Assembly: GCA_009809945.1 (NCBI GenBank)
Contig: WTPW01000020.1
Coordinates: 694,964-758,963 of the forward strand
DNA from: Gigaspora margarita
Lineage: Eukaryota > Glomeromycota > Glomeromycetes > Diversisporales > Gigasporaceae
DNA length: 64,000 bases
Direction: 5' to 3'
In this document: in pieces, positions 23,420 through 34,430 of the stretch
Layout: each line of letters begins with the position of its first letter
How positions within the stretch are numbered: the stretch's first letter is position 1
Program-made: the position numbers and the translations under genes
Notes under the pieces: generated by a model
The model's input: the letters and a program-made list of their open reading frames with translations, nothing else
Databases searched by the model: none
What the model was told of the DNA's origin: nothing

Positions 23420-24250
23420 TTTGGTGATCACTATGAGTAGATGATGAAGAATCATCAAGGTAAAAAGTAGTAAGATAAGGGGAGTGACAAAATCAAGTGA
23501 TTTTTTAGGGGGGAGGGGGTAAAAAAAGTTGAAATTATATATAAGAACCTGACTATATATATATTAAAGAAGAGAGAGGGGGGTAGGCCTCTGATAAAAA
23601 ATAATCAGGTGATTAATGACACAGCCCTAAGGGATTATTGGTTGGGCTGCCCAAATATAGTCAATACAGCTACTGTATCTATTGCTACGCCATGTGTAGT
23701 CTAATGTATTAGTATATGAAGCAAGGTCATACATATTGGATCTATTAAGATGGTTAAGAAGTAGATATTTTGATAAAGAGGGTAAGGAAGTAAGCATTGA
23801 GGCATTAAAGTCTCCTAAAATTATAGGATATAGTTGGTGCTGAAGTGCTTGTTGTAACCATTGTATGACCTTGGTTTGTGTTTTGTTTCTAATAGTGGAA
23901 TTTGTGGATGATATGAAGACAGAAATAATTCTAAATTTAAAGTCATTTTTGAAAAAAATATCTATAGCAATAGCCCCTCCTGGGTGGTTTAAAATATTAT
24001 GAACATGAGGTTGAAGAGTATTGTTTAACATAATACCAGTTCCTTCTTTAGATTCAAGAGAGTTGGACAGGAAGTATGAGAATTGGGGAGTGTTAAAAAA
24101 TTGGTTAGATGGAAGATTAGCTATTTTTGTTTCAGTAATACTAATAATATGAAGATTATTTTTAGAACAATATTCTTCCTATAAAAGTTTTTTCTCTGAA
24201 TTGTTGTATCCTTGAACATTGTGGGTAGCTATATTTAGAGTTAGCATTAG
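23420..24250 (-). pseudogene. LINE APE-type endonuclease remnant, split by a MITE
   Basis: The blocks are NIATHNVQGYNN (start), SITETKIA (catalytic Glu), GDFNAS, DYTWRSNRYSSCIDYIW and, after the 149-bp MITE, STHSDHQ (catalytic Asp-His). An in-frame stop separates the first block from the Glu block. If the MITE and one TTA are ignored, the frame continues ...IIP-YLTTFYLDD..., showing that the insertion was clean. The family nicks the target DNA for priming. Ahead of it (24162-24449) is an unrecognised leader segment. Confidence 0.88.
23479..23627 (-). mobile_element. PIF/Harbinger-like MITE, 149 bp, nested in the LINE endonuclease
   Basis: This is the reverse-orientation copy of the element at 413-562, flanked by TAA at 23476-23478 and 23628-23630 (TTA on the LINE strand). 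The ends read GGGGAGTGACAAAATCAAGT and, inverted, GGGCTGTGTCATTAATCACC. LINE sequence matches up on both sides of it. It post-dates the LINE insertion. Confidence 0.9.
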
Positions 24251-24866
24251 AAGGTGAAGATTTTAGTGAGATCTTATCACAATATGATAGATCTTCAAAG
24301 GGAAAATTAGAGTGCTCAAGTAGAGGCATGGGATTATTAGATAAGTATATATGTGCTTCTTTGTGGTCTGTTGTTTTGTTTGTGTAAATGGATATTTTGA
24401 TATATTGTTGAGAATAATACTGTGAGTAATTGTTATGTATATGTCGCAAAAAGGATCCAATTGTTTGTGATAATGGTAAAGTTAGTAGTTTGTAGTAGTG
24501 AAGAATAGCAAAAATATTAATTAATTAAAAGATTGTCAACTTAGATGATAATTAACATTTTTTGCTTATTTATTTATTTATTTTTATTTAAAAAATGTAT
24601 AATATAAAAAGAGCAACAGTAATAAAATAATATTGTAAAATTTATTCAGATTTATTTAATTGTAATACAAACAAATATGCACAATTAAAGTTAACACCAA
24701 AAGATAAACTATGCATATTAAACATGACAAAATAGAATGTCAAAATATTAGTAGCTAGTACAGGTACATATGTACACTCTTCTAATATAAATGACCAGAT
24801 TTTTCAAAATTGATGCATTTGTTGTAACTCATTGTTTACAAAATTTTTTTTTTTTGAAAATTCTTA

Positions 24867-25091
24867 GGCCATATAAAGTTAATTTTTTGGTTCTTATAAC
24901 ATGAGGCAAAAAAATGACAACCTGCTCAGACTTTTATTTAAAATTTTATATATAAAATTTTAAAAAATTTTTAAAAATTTTTTTTTGAAATCCCACCTGA
25001 CTATTAAAACATATAAAAGAGTTTTTTCAAAAAAATTTCAAAATATGACCTGGCCGGGTTATGAGAACCAAAAAATTAACTTTATATGGTC
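24867..25091. mobile_element. Inverted-repeat MITE, 225 bp, TTA target duplication
   Basis: The ends read GGCCATATAAAGTTAATTTT and, inverted, GACCATATAAAGTTAATTTT; the match extends through TTGGTTCT(T/C)ATAAC, about 32 bp. TTA flanks both sides (24864-24866, 25092-25094). The interior is AT-rich and non-coding. The TWA duplication again suits PIF/Harbinger. Confidence 0.75.
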
Positions 25092-25094
25092 TTA

Positions 25095-26591
25095 TATTGA
25101 TCTCAAAAAAAAATTTTTAATGGTTTTATTCAAGCCTTCTAGTGTATCTATTTTTTTTTGATCTTTTTTATTATTATAAAACAAAGAAAACAGCTTACTA
25201 ACAAACAATACAATCAAATTATTAGTGCTTAGAAATTGATGTAAAGCAAATAAGAATCATAATGACTCTAAAATTTTCCAAAAGCACAGTCAATAATAAT
25301 ATTATATACTATAGAAAGATTAGGAAAACTGTATCTTTTTCTCACTCTGCATAATCTTTTAAAGTAACTAAATATAGTGTTTAATATCTAATACTAGAGG
25401 TTGGAACCAGTTTTATTTTTACAATTTGGATTTAACTTTTCAATTTCAACTTAAACTGGGTTTAACCCAAATTTAAATAAGCCTGAGTAATTCAGTTTTG
25501 CGATTTTAATACTGAATCAACTTGAATTTAAAAAAACAAGTTTTTACAATTGTAATAAACTATAGCTAGAATGTCCAAATATTTGTGCTTAGAGTAGTTT
25601 AATATGTCATAAATCAGAATAAATTGGTCATGCAACCAAAATTCAGCAGATTTGGGACAGAAGGAATCAATATTAATAAATTTTACCAATAATACAATAA
25701 TTCATATGCTAAATAAAATTGCTAGATGCTAAATTTGCTATAATTTAGTTAATAGTATTATGCAAAAGATTTGGGTCTGATCCAGTTCATTGAGCAGACT
25801 GAGTTCAGACCCTTGATTTATCAGGATCGATATAGGTCTGGACTAGTTATAAAATAGCATGATAAAAATCTGGATCTACCATTTTTTATATTGCATATAC
25901 TGGTATTTTAAAATTGGGCCATTGCAGCAAACAGTACATGATCTGGAATTTTTTGAAGTAACCTGAGCATATATACGCGTGCACCCAATGATTTGATGAT
26001 CATTTTCTACTAATGCAAATTAACTTACTTTATATAAAAATTTTTACAGGTTTTTTTTTTTGAACTGGTATTTTTTTATATAATAGGTGCATGTACTGGT
26101 AAATTAAAATTTCTATTTTATACACTGGTCCAGACCCACACAAAGATCTGCTTGAGTAATATCTGGTCTGGTTCTATTAGAACAATACTGATTGCTTATT
26201 GGCTGACTTCAGCTGTTTCATAAATAAATATTATAGGAATTTAATTTATTATTATATTGGGTTAATGAAAAAATTATTTAGCTAATTTTTAACAAGTGTC
26301 CTAGAATTTATGAAACAACAGCTGCAATTGTTTTTTTTTTTTTTTTGTAAGGACACTAGGGCTTCATCAACTATAGCATCTATAAATTTATAAATTTAGA
26401 GATTTTACGAATTTGGACTAGACCTAAATCCAAATAATATGAGTTTGGACCCTAACCTTGGATCCAAATCAATATTCGGACTCAGTTCAGATCTTTTAAA
26501 ATATCTGCTTAGTCTGAATCATCAGAACACTAATAGTTAGTTATTGTTATAGATAAATGTTAGCCTAAATTTGGCCAAAATCAAATTCTTG
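25095..26591. other. Gene-free stretch with scattered CTGGACC-like repeats and one hairpin
   Basis: There are no usable frames. Phrases such as GGTCTGGACTAG, CTGGTCCAGACC, TTTGGACTAGACC and TTCGGACTCAGTTCAG recur in both orientations at about 25755-25870, 26105-26180 and 26400-26520, which suggests a decayed repeat. A hairpin CAGCTGTTTCATAAAT (about 26208) pairs with ATTTATGAAACAACAGCTG (about 26306). Confidence 0.45.
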
Positions 26592-26593
26592 TA

Positions 26594-27880
26594 CAGTCAG
26601 ATCTCTTTATAATCACAAGTTGGTCACACTCTATTTTGGTGGTTGTATAGAGGTGTGACTATAAATAAAATACTTTGTTATAGTCACATGACCAAAGATC
26701 AATTAGTAATAAATTTGTGCATATTTGAAATACTATTAAAAATTTAAAATATTTGATAGTGAAAAACTTTTGATCCAGTGGCCCAATTTGGATAAAATGA
26801 CTACCAGAGTGTTTTGTAAAGTGTATAAAATTTTGTCCTGTGGGTCGATAGCATAGTGATTGTGCTCCCAGGACAATAGCCGCTTTAAACACAAGATTGC
26901 CAGTTCAAGCCCTATGAACAGCAAAAATAACTATACAAGGTCATGAGACAGATGACCTGAACCAGGATGTCAGGACCATGTATGGATGGCCCAGCCACAT
27001 GTATGTGTCTCTACTCTGCAAAAATCGCAATCCAAATACTTCTGGCAAAATTTTAGTTGCAAGATACTTCAAGTAGAATTCTGGTTGAAGGAAAATGTTC
27101 TGGTTAAATCCTCTGGTTAAATAAGGTCAGCTAGGTTAATCCCAGTTGTGATAGAATTGGTATACTTTCGGTGAAATTCCAGATGTAAGTTGGACATTAC
27201 TGGTAAAGCCGGTTGGAATATTAGAATAGTTAAATTAATATAGATCATTACAAATATAGGGACCTTGTATTAGGAAGGTCCCATGAAAATAAAAATAAGA
27301 TTTAATAAAAAGATGCTATCAAGCGATCTGATGATGATAAAGTCATCGCATAAAAAAAAAAAAAAAAGTGTATAAAATTGTCAAATCTAGTTACAAAATG
27401 CTAAGATCATTAAGGATTTTTTGCCTAGATATTTAAATTTAATCAATTCTTAAACATGTGAAGTGATACAAATTCTTAACAATCACAGGAGCCTGTAATT
27501 GGATTTTAATAATTTTGGGCTCATTAGAATCATCTCATTGAGATGAACATTTTTGTGATTGTTTCTTTAAATCGTACTACTGCTTTAAAAGTTATTTGCT
27601 ATTATACCTTAAAAATTTTTAATAGAATATTTTAAATAAACATAAATATGAATATCAGCCAATCATATTTTTTTAATCTATATTTGGTCAAGATTGGTGA
27701 CTATAAAGAGGGTTTTAATTAATAAAATTAATAAAAAATCAAAATTTTTTTGTGATAATGATTATAGGTAATTTGTGACTATAAGAAGGTTTTTTTACTA
27801 TATTTAAGTTTGTTGTACAATAATGGGTGCTTATATAGAAGTGTGACTATTTGGTGTGTGACTATAGAAAGGTCTAACTA
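26594..27880. mobile_element. pogo/Tc1-like non-autonomous element, TA-flanked, with nested SINE
   Basis: The ends read CAGTCAGATCTCTTTATAAT and, inverted, TAGTTAGACCTTTCTATAGT. TA flanks both sides (26592-26593, 27881-27882). GTGTGACTATA-type subterminal repeats are present at both ends. Without the nested SINE (26833-27364 plus its 15-bp duplication) the element is about 740 bp with no transposase frame. The CAGT start and TA duplication suggest pogo/Tigger, but this is inference from ends only. Confidence 0.7.
26833..27364 (+). mobile_element. tRNA-derived SINE, 532 bp, 15-bp target duplication
   Basis: The head has an A-box-like TAGCATAGTGATTG and a B box AGTTCAAGCCC at about 26893. A roughly 430-bp body and a poly(A) tail after GTCATCGCATA follow. 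The same 15 bases, AAAGTGTATAAAATT, flank it at 26818-26832 and 27365-27379 (a few bases overlap the tail). The body does not resemble the long SINE at 11289/47000, so it is a separate family. It inserted into the TA-flanked element. Confidence 0.85.
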
Positions 27881-27882
27881 TA

Positions 27883-28706
27883 TCTAAATAAATCACAATA
27901 AATACATTTTAAATTTTAAGACAATCTGTTGATAGTGATAGAGAATAGTTATGTATTCTCATTCTATTAAATAATATTACATACCTCAGAGTAATACAAA
28001 TACTACAGTATTAGTATACTATACCAGCAAATTAAATGTAAAATTTGCAAACTTGCCATTTGAGATGGCAGTAAACTATACACTATGCATGGCTACATTC
28101 CTGGTACTGTATTCTCATTTTCTGCTTTATTAAATTCAATAAATCCAGTTTTATTAAATTTGATATTTTAGTTTTATTCGGTTTTATTAAATTTGATAAA
28201 TCTGGTTTTATTAAATCCAAATATAAAATATTTAAATTGGGTTAAACTGGTTTTAAATTCAGGTGCAACAATTCAGTTTCAATCTTTATCTAATACACAT
28301 TTTAAAATAGACAGAAAGATTATAATAAATGGTTTGATGAACATATTTTTGAAACAACCTCTAAAAAGTATTTACATTGTTATCCTATATCTACTTCTTT
28401 TAAGATAGTAGGTAACTAGAGCGATCGTAGACCAGTGATCACTTTGTGTAACCTCACTTGTTACTGTGATTTGACTAAGTCAAAGGGCGTTTTTCAAGAA
28501 AACTTAACAAAGAAGATTTAAGCCAATTTGCAATTACGAAAGAGGCAACAATTAAAAGTATATAAAGATACTAGTAACTGTTTAATTTGTGTAGCAAATA
28601 AATGTTTTATTTATTGAAAGAGTATGAAGACTCGATGTTGAACTTGGGGTCCACATCGGCTGCTTTTATACATTTAATTTTTCTGTCAAACATAAAATCA
28701 AAAGTC
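27883..28706. other. Gene-free stretch
   Basis: This contains repeated TTTTATTAAATTTGATAAATC-like phrases near 28120-28210, but no gene I can support. A 71-codon frame at 28193-28408 is compositionally uninformative. Confidence 0.45.
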
Positions 28707-28713
28707 AATTAAT

Positions 28714-28936
28714 GTCGTGGATGATCGTGAAATCAGATGATGGTGAAATTTGGGGTCTTAATTTGAAAATTTAATCCCTACTAAAATCCACCTATACTCT
28801 TTTATTAATAACCCTAACCCTAAATTCTAACTCAACGATAAAAAAAGCGGAAAAAAAAGGCCCTAAAAAATTTTAAAAATCGTACATAAAATATATTCAA
28901 ACTTCACCATCATCCAATTTCTTGATCATCTGTGAC
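28714..28936. mobile_element. Inverted-repeat MITE, 223 bp
   Basis: The left arm GTCGTGGATGATCGTGAAAT and the inverted right arm GTCACAGATGATCAAGAAAT continue together through GATGATGGTGAA(A/G)TTTG, about 43 bp. AATTAAT flanks both ends (28707-28713, 28937-28943), a 7-bp duplication or a decayed 8-bp one. The superfamily is undetermined. Confidence 0.72.
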
Positions 28937-28943
28937 AATTAAT

Positions 28944-29662
28944 AAAAAATTCTCTTGATTTTTTACAAATATAATGGGCTATATCTATTACATGTGCAAT
29001 AAAAGCTATATCTACTACTAATAAAATATATAGTATAAATAATATAAATGTAATATATGAAATAAATAACATATGTGTAATAAATAAAATATAGAGTATA
29101 TATGCTATAAATATGACATGTTTTATAAATGCCATATATGGACTTTGGCGCGCAGTAGATCGCCTAGCCAATCAAATTGTAGATCCTATATTGATTGCTA
29201 ATTGGTTCCAATCTTGGAAACCAGTGGTCGTACAAGGATACCCTATAGCTCGTTCGAACTGTCTTAATGAGCTGAGTCGAATGGTGGTTGTTTCATCGAA
29301 TTCTGATTACCGGATCAAGAGTTATGCCCGTTTATGTATATTTTTATAGGTCAACAATATAAACCATACAATAGTACTTTTATAATGAAGAGTTTTATAG
29401 TCATGTTGGTTTAAGAAAGCTATTTGTAGATAAGGCTTCTCTTTGGCTCATTGAATTGAACATACAAAAAAGTAAATAGGAATAATAAGTAAAAAAACAT
29501 TATTTGAAGTGAAAAATTAAGGTTTGAGATATTTGGAAAAATGGTTATAAGTACACTCAGAGGAAACCCAAAGAACAATATAATAATGAATATTTAGTCC
29601 CAACATTTAGGTTAGGATATTAAGCATAATAGTTTGGTAATATTTTAACATATACAGTCTTG
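28944..29662. other. Low-complexity stretch, then an unrecognised GC-richer segment
   Basis: 28950-29110 is a loose AATATAA repeat. From 29135 to 29335 the sequence becomes markedly less AT-rich (GGCGCGCAGTAGATCGCC and GAGCTGAGTCGAATGGTGG). A 78-codon frame (29113-29349, plus strand) crosses it: it includes WRAVDRLANQIVDPILIANW and WKPVVVQGYPIARSNCLNEL. I do not recognise it and cannot tell a gene fragment from a non-coding repeat. Confidence 0.4.
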
Positions 29663-29750
29663 GATTTTTAGTTTGGTTCATGGCAAGATAGATTTTTAGT
29701 TTGGTTCATGGCAAGATAGATTTTTAGTTTGGTTCATGGCAAGATGGATT
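29663..29750. repeat. 28-bp tandem repeat, 3 copies
   Basis: ATTTTTAGTTTGGTTCATGG followed by CAAGATAG repeats exactly with starts 28 bases apart (GGTTCATGG at 29675, 29703 and 29731). The near-identity of copies suggests recent slippage. Confidence 0.92.
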
Positions 29751-31270
29751 CAAAAAATTATATAGAAATTCTTGAAACTTGTTATGTACCCTATTTAAAC
29801 AATCTAATAAACATAGTTGGTTCAAAAAATATGTGTTCTAAAGATATCAATGCTAAAATTCATACTTCCAAATTTACTTAGAAATGGTTTGACAAAAATT
29901 ATATTGTGCAACTTCTGTAGCCCTTATATAGCCCTAATCCAATCTTATCAAACATTTGTGGGATGAATTAGAGCTTATATATATATGCACATTCTGCTAC
30001 CAAGCAATAAGTCAGAACACTTCAGTTTGCTCCAGAAAGAATAGTTTAAGATTGATAGTTCATTTTTAAAAAACTCTTGTTAAAAGTATGCATCAATATA
30101 TTTTGGCTTTAATTATTGCTAATGGGTACTCTATATGGTATTAAATTTGGTAAAATAAAATTTATATATTTAGTTGTTAATAAAAATTGTAACCTGAATT
30201 AATATATAGTTTATTAAGAATTCACATATCAAAAACATGCCAAAAAAAATAATCATTATATTGTTACCAAAAAATCTAGTAACTTATATCAGAAAAGTGT
30301 ACATAAATGCAGGTTTTAAATCCAGGTATGGTCCAGATTTACTTATATAATTAGATTACTATACATATACCTGGATCAACCAAATTATAGTTCTTTATTA
30401 TTATCAAGATAAATATATTATACATTCATACTATACATATATTTAATATGAATAATATACAATTAAATCTGCAAATTCCAAGAAAATTTTGCTTGGAATT
30501 TGTACACAGCATGTTTAGTATATATATTGTTTCAAATAATTTAAATTTTGTTTATTAGTATTAATATTATTGTTATTTAAAAAAACCTATAGCTACTACA
30601 CTAGGTTAAAACTTAATTCTTAGTAATTACGTGCATATATTTTTGGATTAACTAATTTCAAGAATTACCTATTTTTCTAATAGTTTAATTCATGCTTTTG
30701 GAAATGCTTTAATGATTATAAGACTAGATTAATTAGCACATTTTATTAAATACAAGAATTGACTACTCATTAATTACAGCTGTTGGTATTTGTTTAATTA
30801 TATAGACTAGGTACATTTAAAGTTGTAATTGGTATGGATCATTGACATTTTTTATTTTTACTTATAATAAAGGTTAAAATAAATAGAGATAATTCTGAAT
30901 TTCAAATTTGTAAACTCTGAAACAGTTTTTTTTATTATTAAAATTTACATATAAATATTAACAGGGTGTTAGAAATGTAAAAATTTTAGTTATAAAAAAA
31001 TTTTATTAATTGGTATTTTTTCATTTCCTTTGTTTGTAAAATAGTACTGTACAGAATTATATTAGTTAGAATTAAATAGAATTAAGTATATGTCAGATTG
31101 AAGAGGCATAGTTATAAAGTTATTTTACAATTTATTTTGTAAAATTTGCATTTTATATCTAACTTAAAATTATGTTTATCCTTTAATTTTTTGTTAACCT
31201 TTTTGATAATTTGATTAAAAATACATAATAAAATAAAATAAAAAAAAATAAAAAATAAAATAAATAAAAG
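29751..31270. other. Gene-free AT-rich stretch with one short hairpin
   Basis: No frame or element was recognised. A hairpin at about 30473-30503 pairs CAAATTCCAAG with CTTGGAATTTG across a 9-base loop. The end of the stretch (31220-31270) is an AAATAAAA simple repeat. Confidence 0.5.
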
Positions 31271-31272
31271 GG

Positions 31273-31611
31273 TTAATTGTTTTGTAACTGTGGGTACAGT
31301 AACTGCATCCCAATAAAGCCTATCAAATTCAAAGATCAGGCTTAATATTACACATTTAAAAAGTCAAAGCAAACGTTTATTTTGCCAAAATTGCTTCTAA
31401 ATCAAAATTTTGCATATGAAACTACTTTTTAGCTTCTAACAAAAAAAATTTCTTGCAAATTTTAATGAAAATATAGCCTTCTCTAACATAAGTCTCACTC
31501 TAACCCTAACCTTAATCGCACAGTTTTATTCTTATAGAAAATTTGTTTTGATCGTTATGTTATACCTGATCTTAGTTACAGTTACTGTAATCTATAGTTA
31601 CAAACAATTAA
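31273..31611. mobile_element. Inverted-repeat MITE, about 339 bp
   Basis: The left end TTAATTGTTTTGTAACTGTG continues with GGTACAGTAACTG. The inverted right end is TTAATTGTTTGTAACTATAG, then ATTACAGTAACTG. The element sits between AAATAAAA simple repeats, which hide any target duplication. It is non-coding. Confidence 0.65.
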
Positions 31612-32070
31612 TCTTAAATAAAATAATAAAATAAATATAATAAAACAATAAAATAAAATAAATAAAATAAAGGGTAAAATTAGAAGTAGAATAATCTATA
31701 AATCCAAGAAAAGACCAGGTGCAAAAAAACAGAATTTTGTGAATAATACAGTTCTAGTAGCAGATCCCAAGTAGAAATACAGAAAATTATAGATATAGTG
31801 CAAGAATTTTTCAAATTAACTTGATCAAATATAACATAAGTAGCTGTGCTATATAGTCACACTAAACCAGGAACGGATGATGAACTGTATGGGCATTGTT
31901 TATTAATTGCCAGGATTAAGCTTAATTCGATTAAAATTTGAAATTACATATTTGGGAGTTATTTTGCATTTATACAGAAGGCTAATTTAGAAATGTTGAA
32001 CAAACTCCAATATAATAGTTATATTTTGTATTGAATACAGATACAGCTAATTTGAAAATTAGTAAGCAAG

Positions 32071-34430
32071 TGATAACTTATACAGGGGTTCCCAAAATTT
32101 TGTATTGGAAGAGTGCATTGGAATCATAGTTGGCTGGATCAGAATTGTTCAATTTTGCCCAAGATCATAAAAAATTTTACTACTAAATCATATCCATTCA
32201 TTAAGTAAAAAAATGCCTAGCTGATAATTTTGCTATAGAAACTGCTAACAAATTGGGCTAAATGCTGACCCAGATCCGCTGTATCCACTCAGAAAATTGG
32301 GGACCCTTCTGCAAGTAATGAATTTAGTGATTATTAACAAATTTCAGTAATTAAAATTTTCTCTAGTTTACCATAGTGCTGCTGGCCCAGCTGGTACAGC
32401 TACAGCTGAGCTGCAGTAAACATTTTGTAAACAATCTTTTGTAGTGAATTTTTTGCATAAACTAAATTAATAAATATATTTTTGTAATCATGCATTAAAT
32501 AATTACCCCAAGAACACCTTGAAAATTTATCCTAAATTCTGTGCAAAAAAATATAGCAAAAAATAGTAAGGCCAAAATTACACAAAATTATACTAATGAA
32601 ACTGCTGATAATCAAATGAAAAAATGGGTTTGAACCAATTTTACCACAGAGTAAACCTATTTTTGAAAAAATTCCTTTTTCGTAGCTAAAAATTTCAAAA
32701 ATAAAAAAATTTCAGTCAAAATTAAGAATCTTGAATATTATTGGGAACATCTGGTAAAACATTAACTGATGATATTTGCTGATTCAATAAATTTGTGGTC
32801 TCAATAATCACTAGTCACAGATATCCCAGAATTTATGTAATGTAGGCCACCGATCTCCAAAATTCTTAAATTTTGGTTGAAATTTTATTTTTTTTTGAAA
32901 TTTTTAGCTATATAAAAGGAAATTTTTAAGGAATAGATTAAAACTGCTCAATATGAAAGTATCGAGGCAGTTTTTGTCTCAAATTGGTTCGGATTAAGCA
33001 TGTGACAATGGGTTGACATCAGCTATATAAATCAAACCTATATCAGGTCCTATTATAAATTTTATTATTGAAGATTTTTTACTAATCAAATTTTTAATAT
33101 ATAATAGATTAGTTATATAATTTTTATTATAGCAATATTTATTATATTGTCAGTTATAAACTGTATAATAAAGTGAATTTATTAGAAAGTATGTGATTAA
33201 AAAGAGTTGATACAATATTTGGCACAAGTAATTGTGGTTGAGCTTGAATTATTTTACTAATCATCTTGTTGTGCTGCTTTTCTTTTTGCTTTTTTAGTCA
33301 AATTTTGTTACTGTTCTTCAGTTGAGATTGATGCTTTTATACACATTGCTATGTATATATCAAAAATAGATACCCAGCTCTAACTTTACTATAATTTGAA
33401 GAATATTTTGTAAAAATTAAAACTAAACCTCTATAAAACAAGTTACAAAGCTATTTTTTATAATTAAATAAAAAAAACTTACAATTCAGTTTAAATTTAA
33501 AATTTAATGTTATTTAATAGCGTTTAATGCTAATAAATAGAATAATGGACTTGAGCCAATGTTTTATAACTTTATATAAAAAATACTTTGTAACTTTGTA
33601 AATATATTGTATAAGAAACAATTGGGTCTTTGCCTTGAAAATAACGCTATGGCACTATAAATTTTTTTGAGTAAATCGTAAATAAAGATTGTATAACCAA
33701 AACAACCCAAACTTGATTTTTTGCTAATTTTAGAAATGATCTTCACAAAACTTTTTTGTTATTGGATAAAATTGATGGTAAAATATTTATCTGCTATGTC
33801 AATCATTTTCAATATATTCAATGTCAAATTTCCGGACTTTCATAACTCATTTTAATATTAAGTTAATTGGTTATAAAACTTTGCACAAAATGAACTTTGT
33901 GCTTCAAAATTACGATTTAATAAAAATCTCAATTTTGGTTTGGGAGACCTTAGAACCCTATTTTCAAGGCAAAGACCCAATTGGTTTTTAAAAAACTTTG
34001 AAAAAAAATCGATCTGCATATCTAGGAGCAATTTTTATATTTAATTTATATGATATACTTTTGAATCTGTGAAATTATCAAAAATCTTCTAATAATTAAA
34101 TATTAAGGGGACTTGATATAGTTTTGATTTACATAGTTGACATAGCACACCAATGTAACATGCTGATCTAAGATTTTTACAGGGCTGTCCCCAAATTTCT
34201 GTATCAGATGCGTCAGATCTAGGTCAGCATTTAGCCCTATTTGTTAGCAGGTTCTATAGTAAAATTATTATCTGGGGCATTTTTTACTTAATAAATAGAA
34301 TGATTTATTAGTAAAGTTTTTTATGATCTTAGGGCAAAATTGATCAATTCTGATCCAGCTGACCATAATTCTGATACACTCTGATATATCCCAACACAGA
34401 ATTTTGGTGATTTCCCTGTATAAGTTGCCA
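32071..34430. mobile_element. Long-TIR element, about 2.36 kb with roughly 245-bp inverted arms
   Basis: The left arm is 32071-32316 and the right arm about 34184-34430. Inverted relative to each other, they share ACTTATACAGGG at the outside, then GATCTGGGTCAGCATTTAGC and TTTGTTAGCAG further in. Smaller inverted repeats sit inside: one at about 32662-32945 (TAGCTAAAAATTTCAAAAAT paired) and one at 33619-33984 (CAATTGGGTCTTTGCCTTGA paired). No transposase is visible. Arms this long are typical of MULE-type or foldback elements; no target duplication was identified. Confidence 0.65.

Larger units (their letters stand above)
18677..24600 (-). mobile_element. Decayed, near full-length RNase H-bearing LINE
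   Basis: On the minus strand the order is APE-type endonuclease, reverse transcriptase, RNase H, a CCHC motif and an A-rich 3' tail at about 18677-18703 (CCTCACCTTAACACAAAAAA). This order with RNase H fits Tad1/I-like clades, although clade assignment needs a tree. The frame is interrupted by many stops and frameshifts, and a 149-bp MITE splits the endonuclease region. No separate ORF1 is visible upstream, so it is either slightly 5'-truncated or lacks one. The 5' boundary (24460-24600) is approximate, and no target duplication was found. Confidence 0.88.

Noticed and set aside
28805-28825. Telomere-like CCCTAA repeats (also near 4010, 31500 and 36283)
   Set aside because: Only two or so imperfect CCCTAAC units occur at each place, too few for a telomere or interstitial telomeric array.
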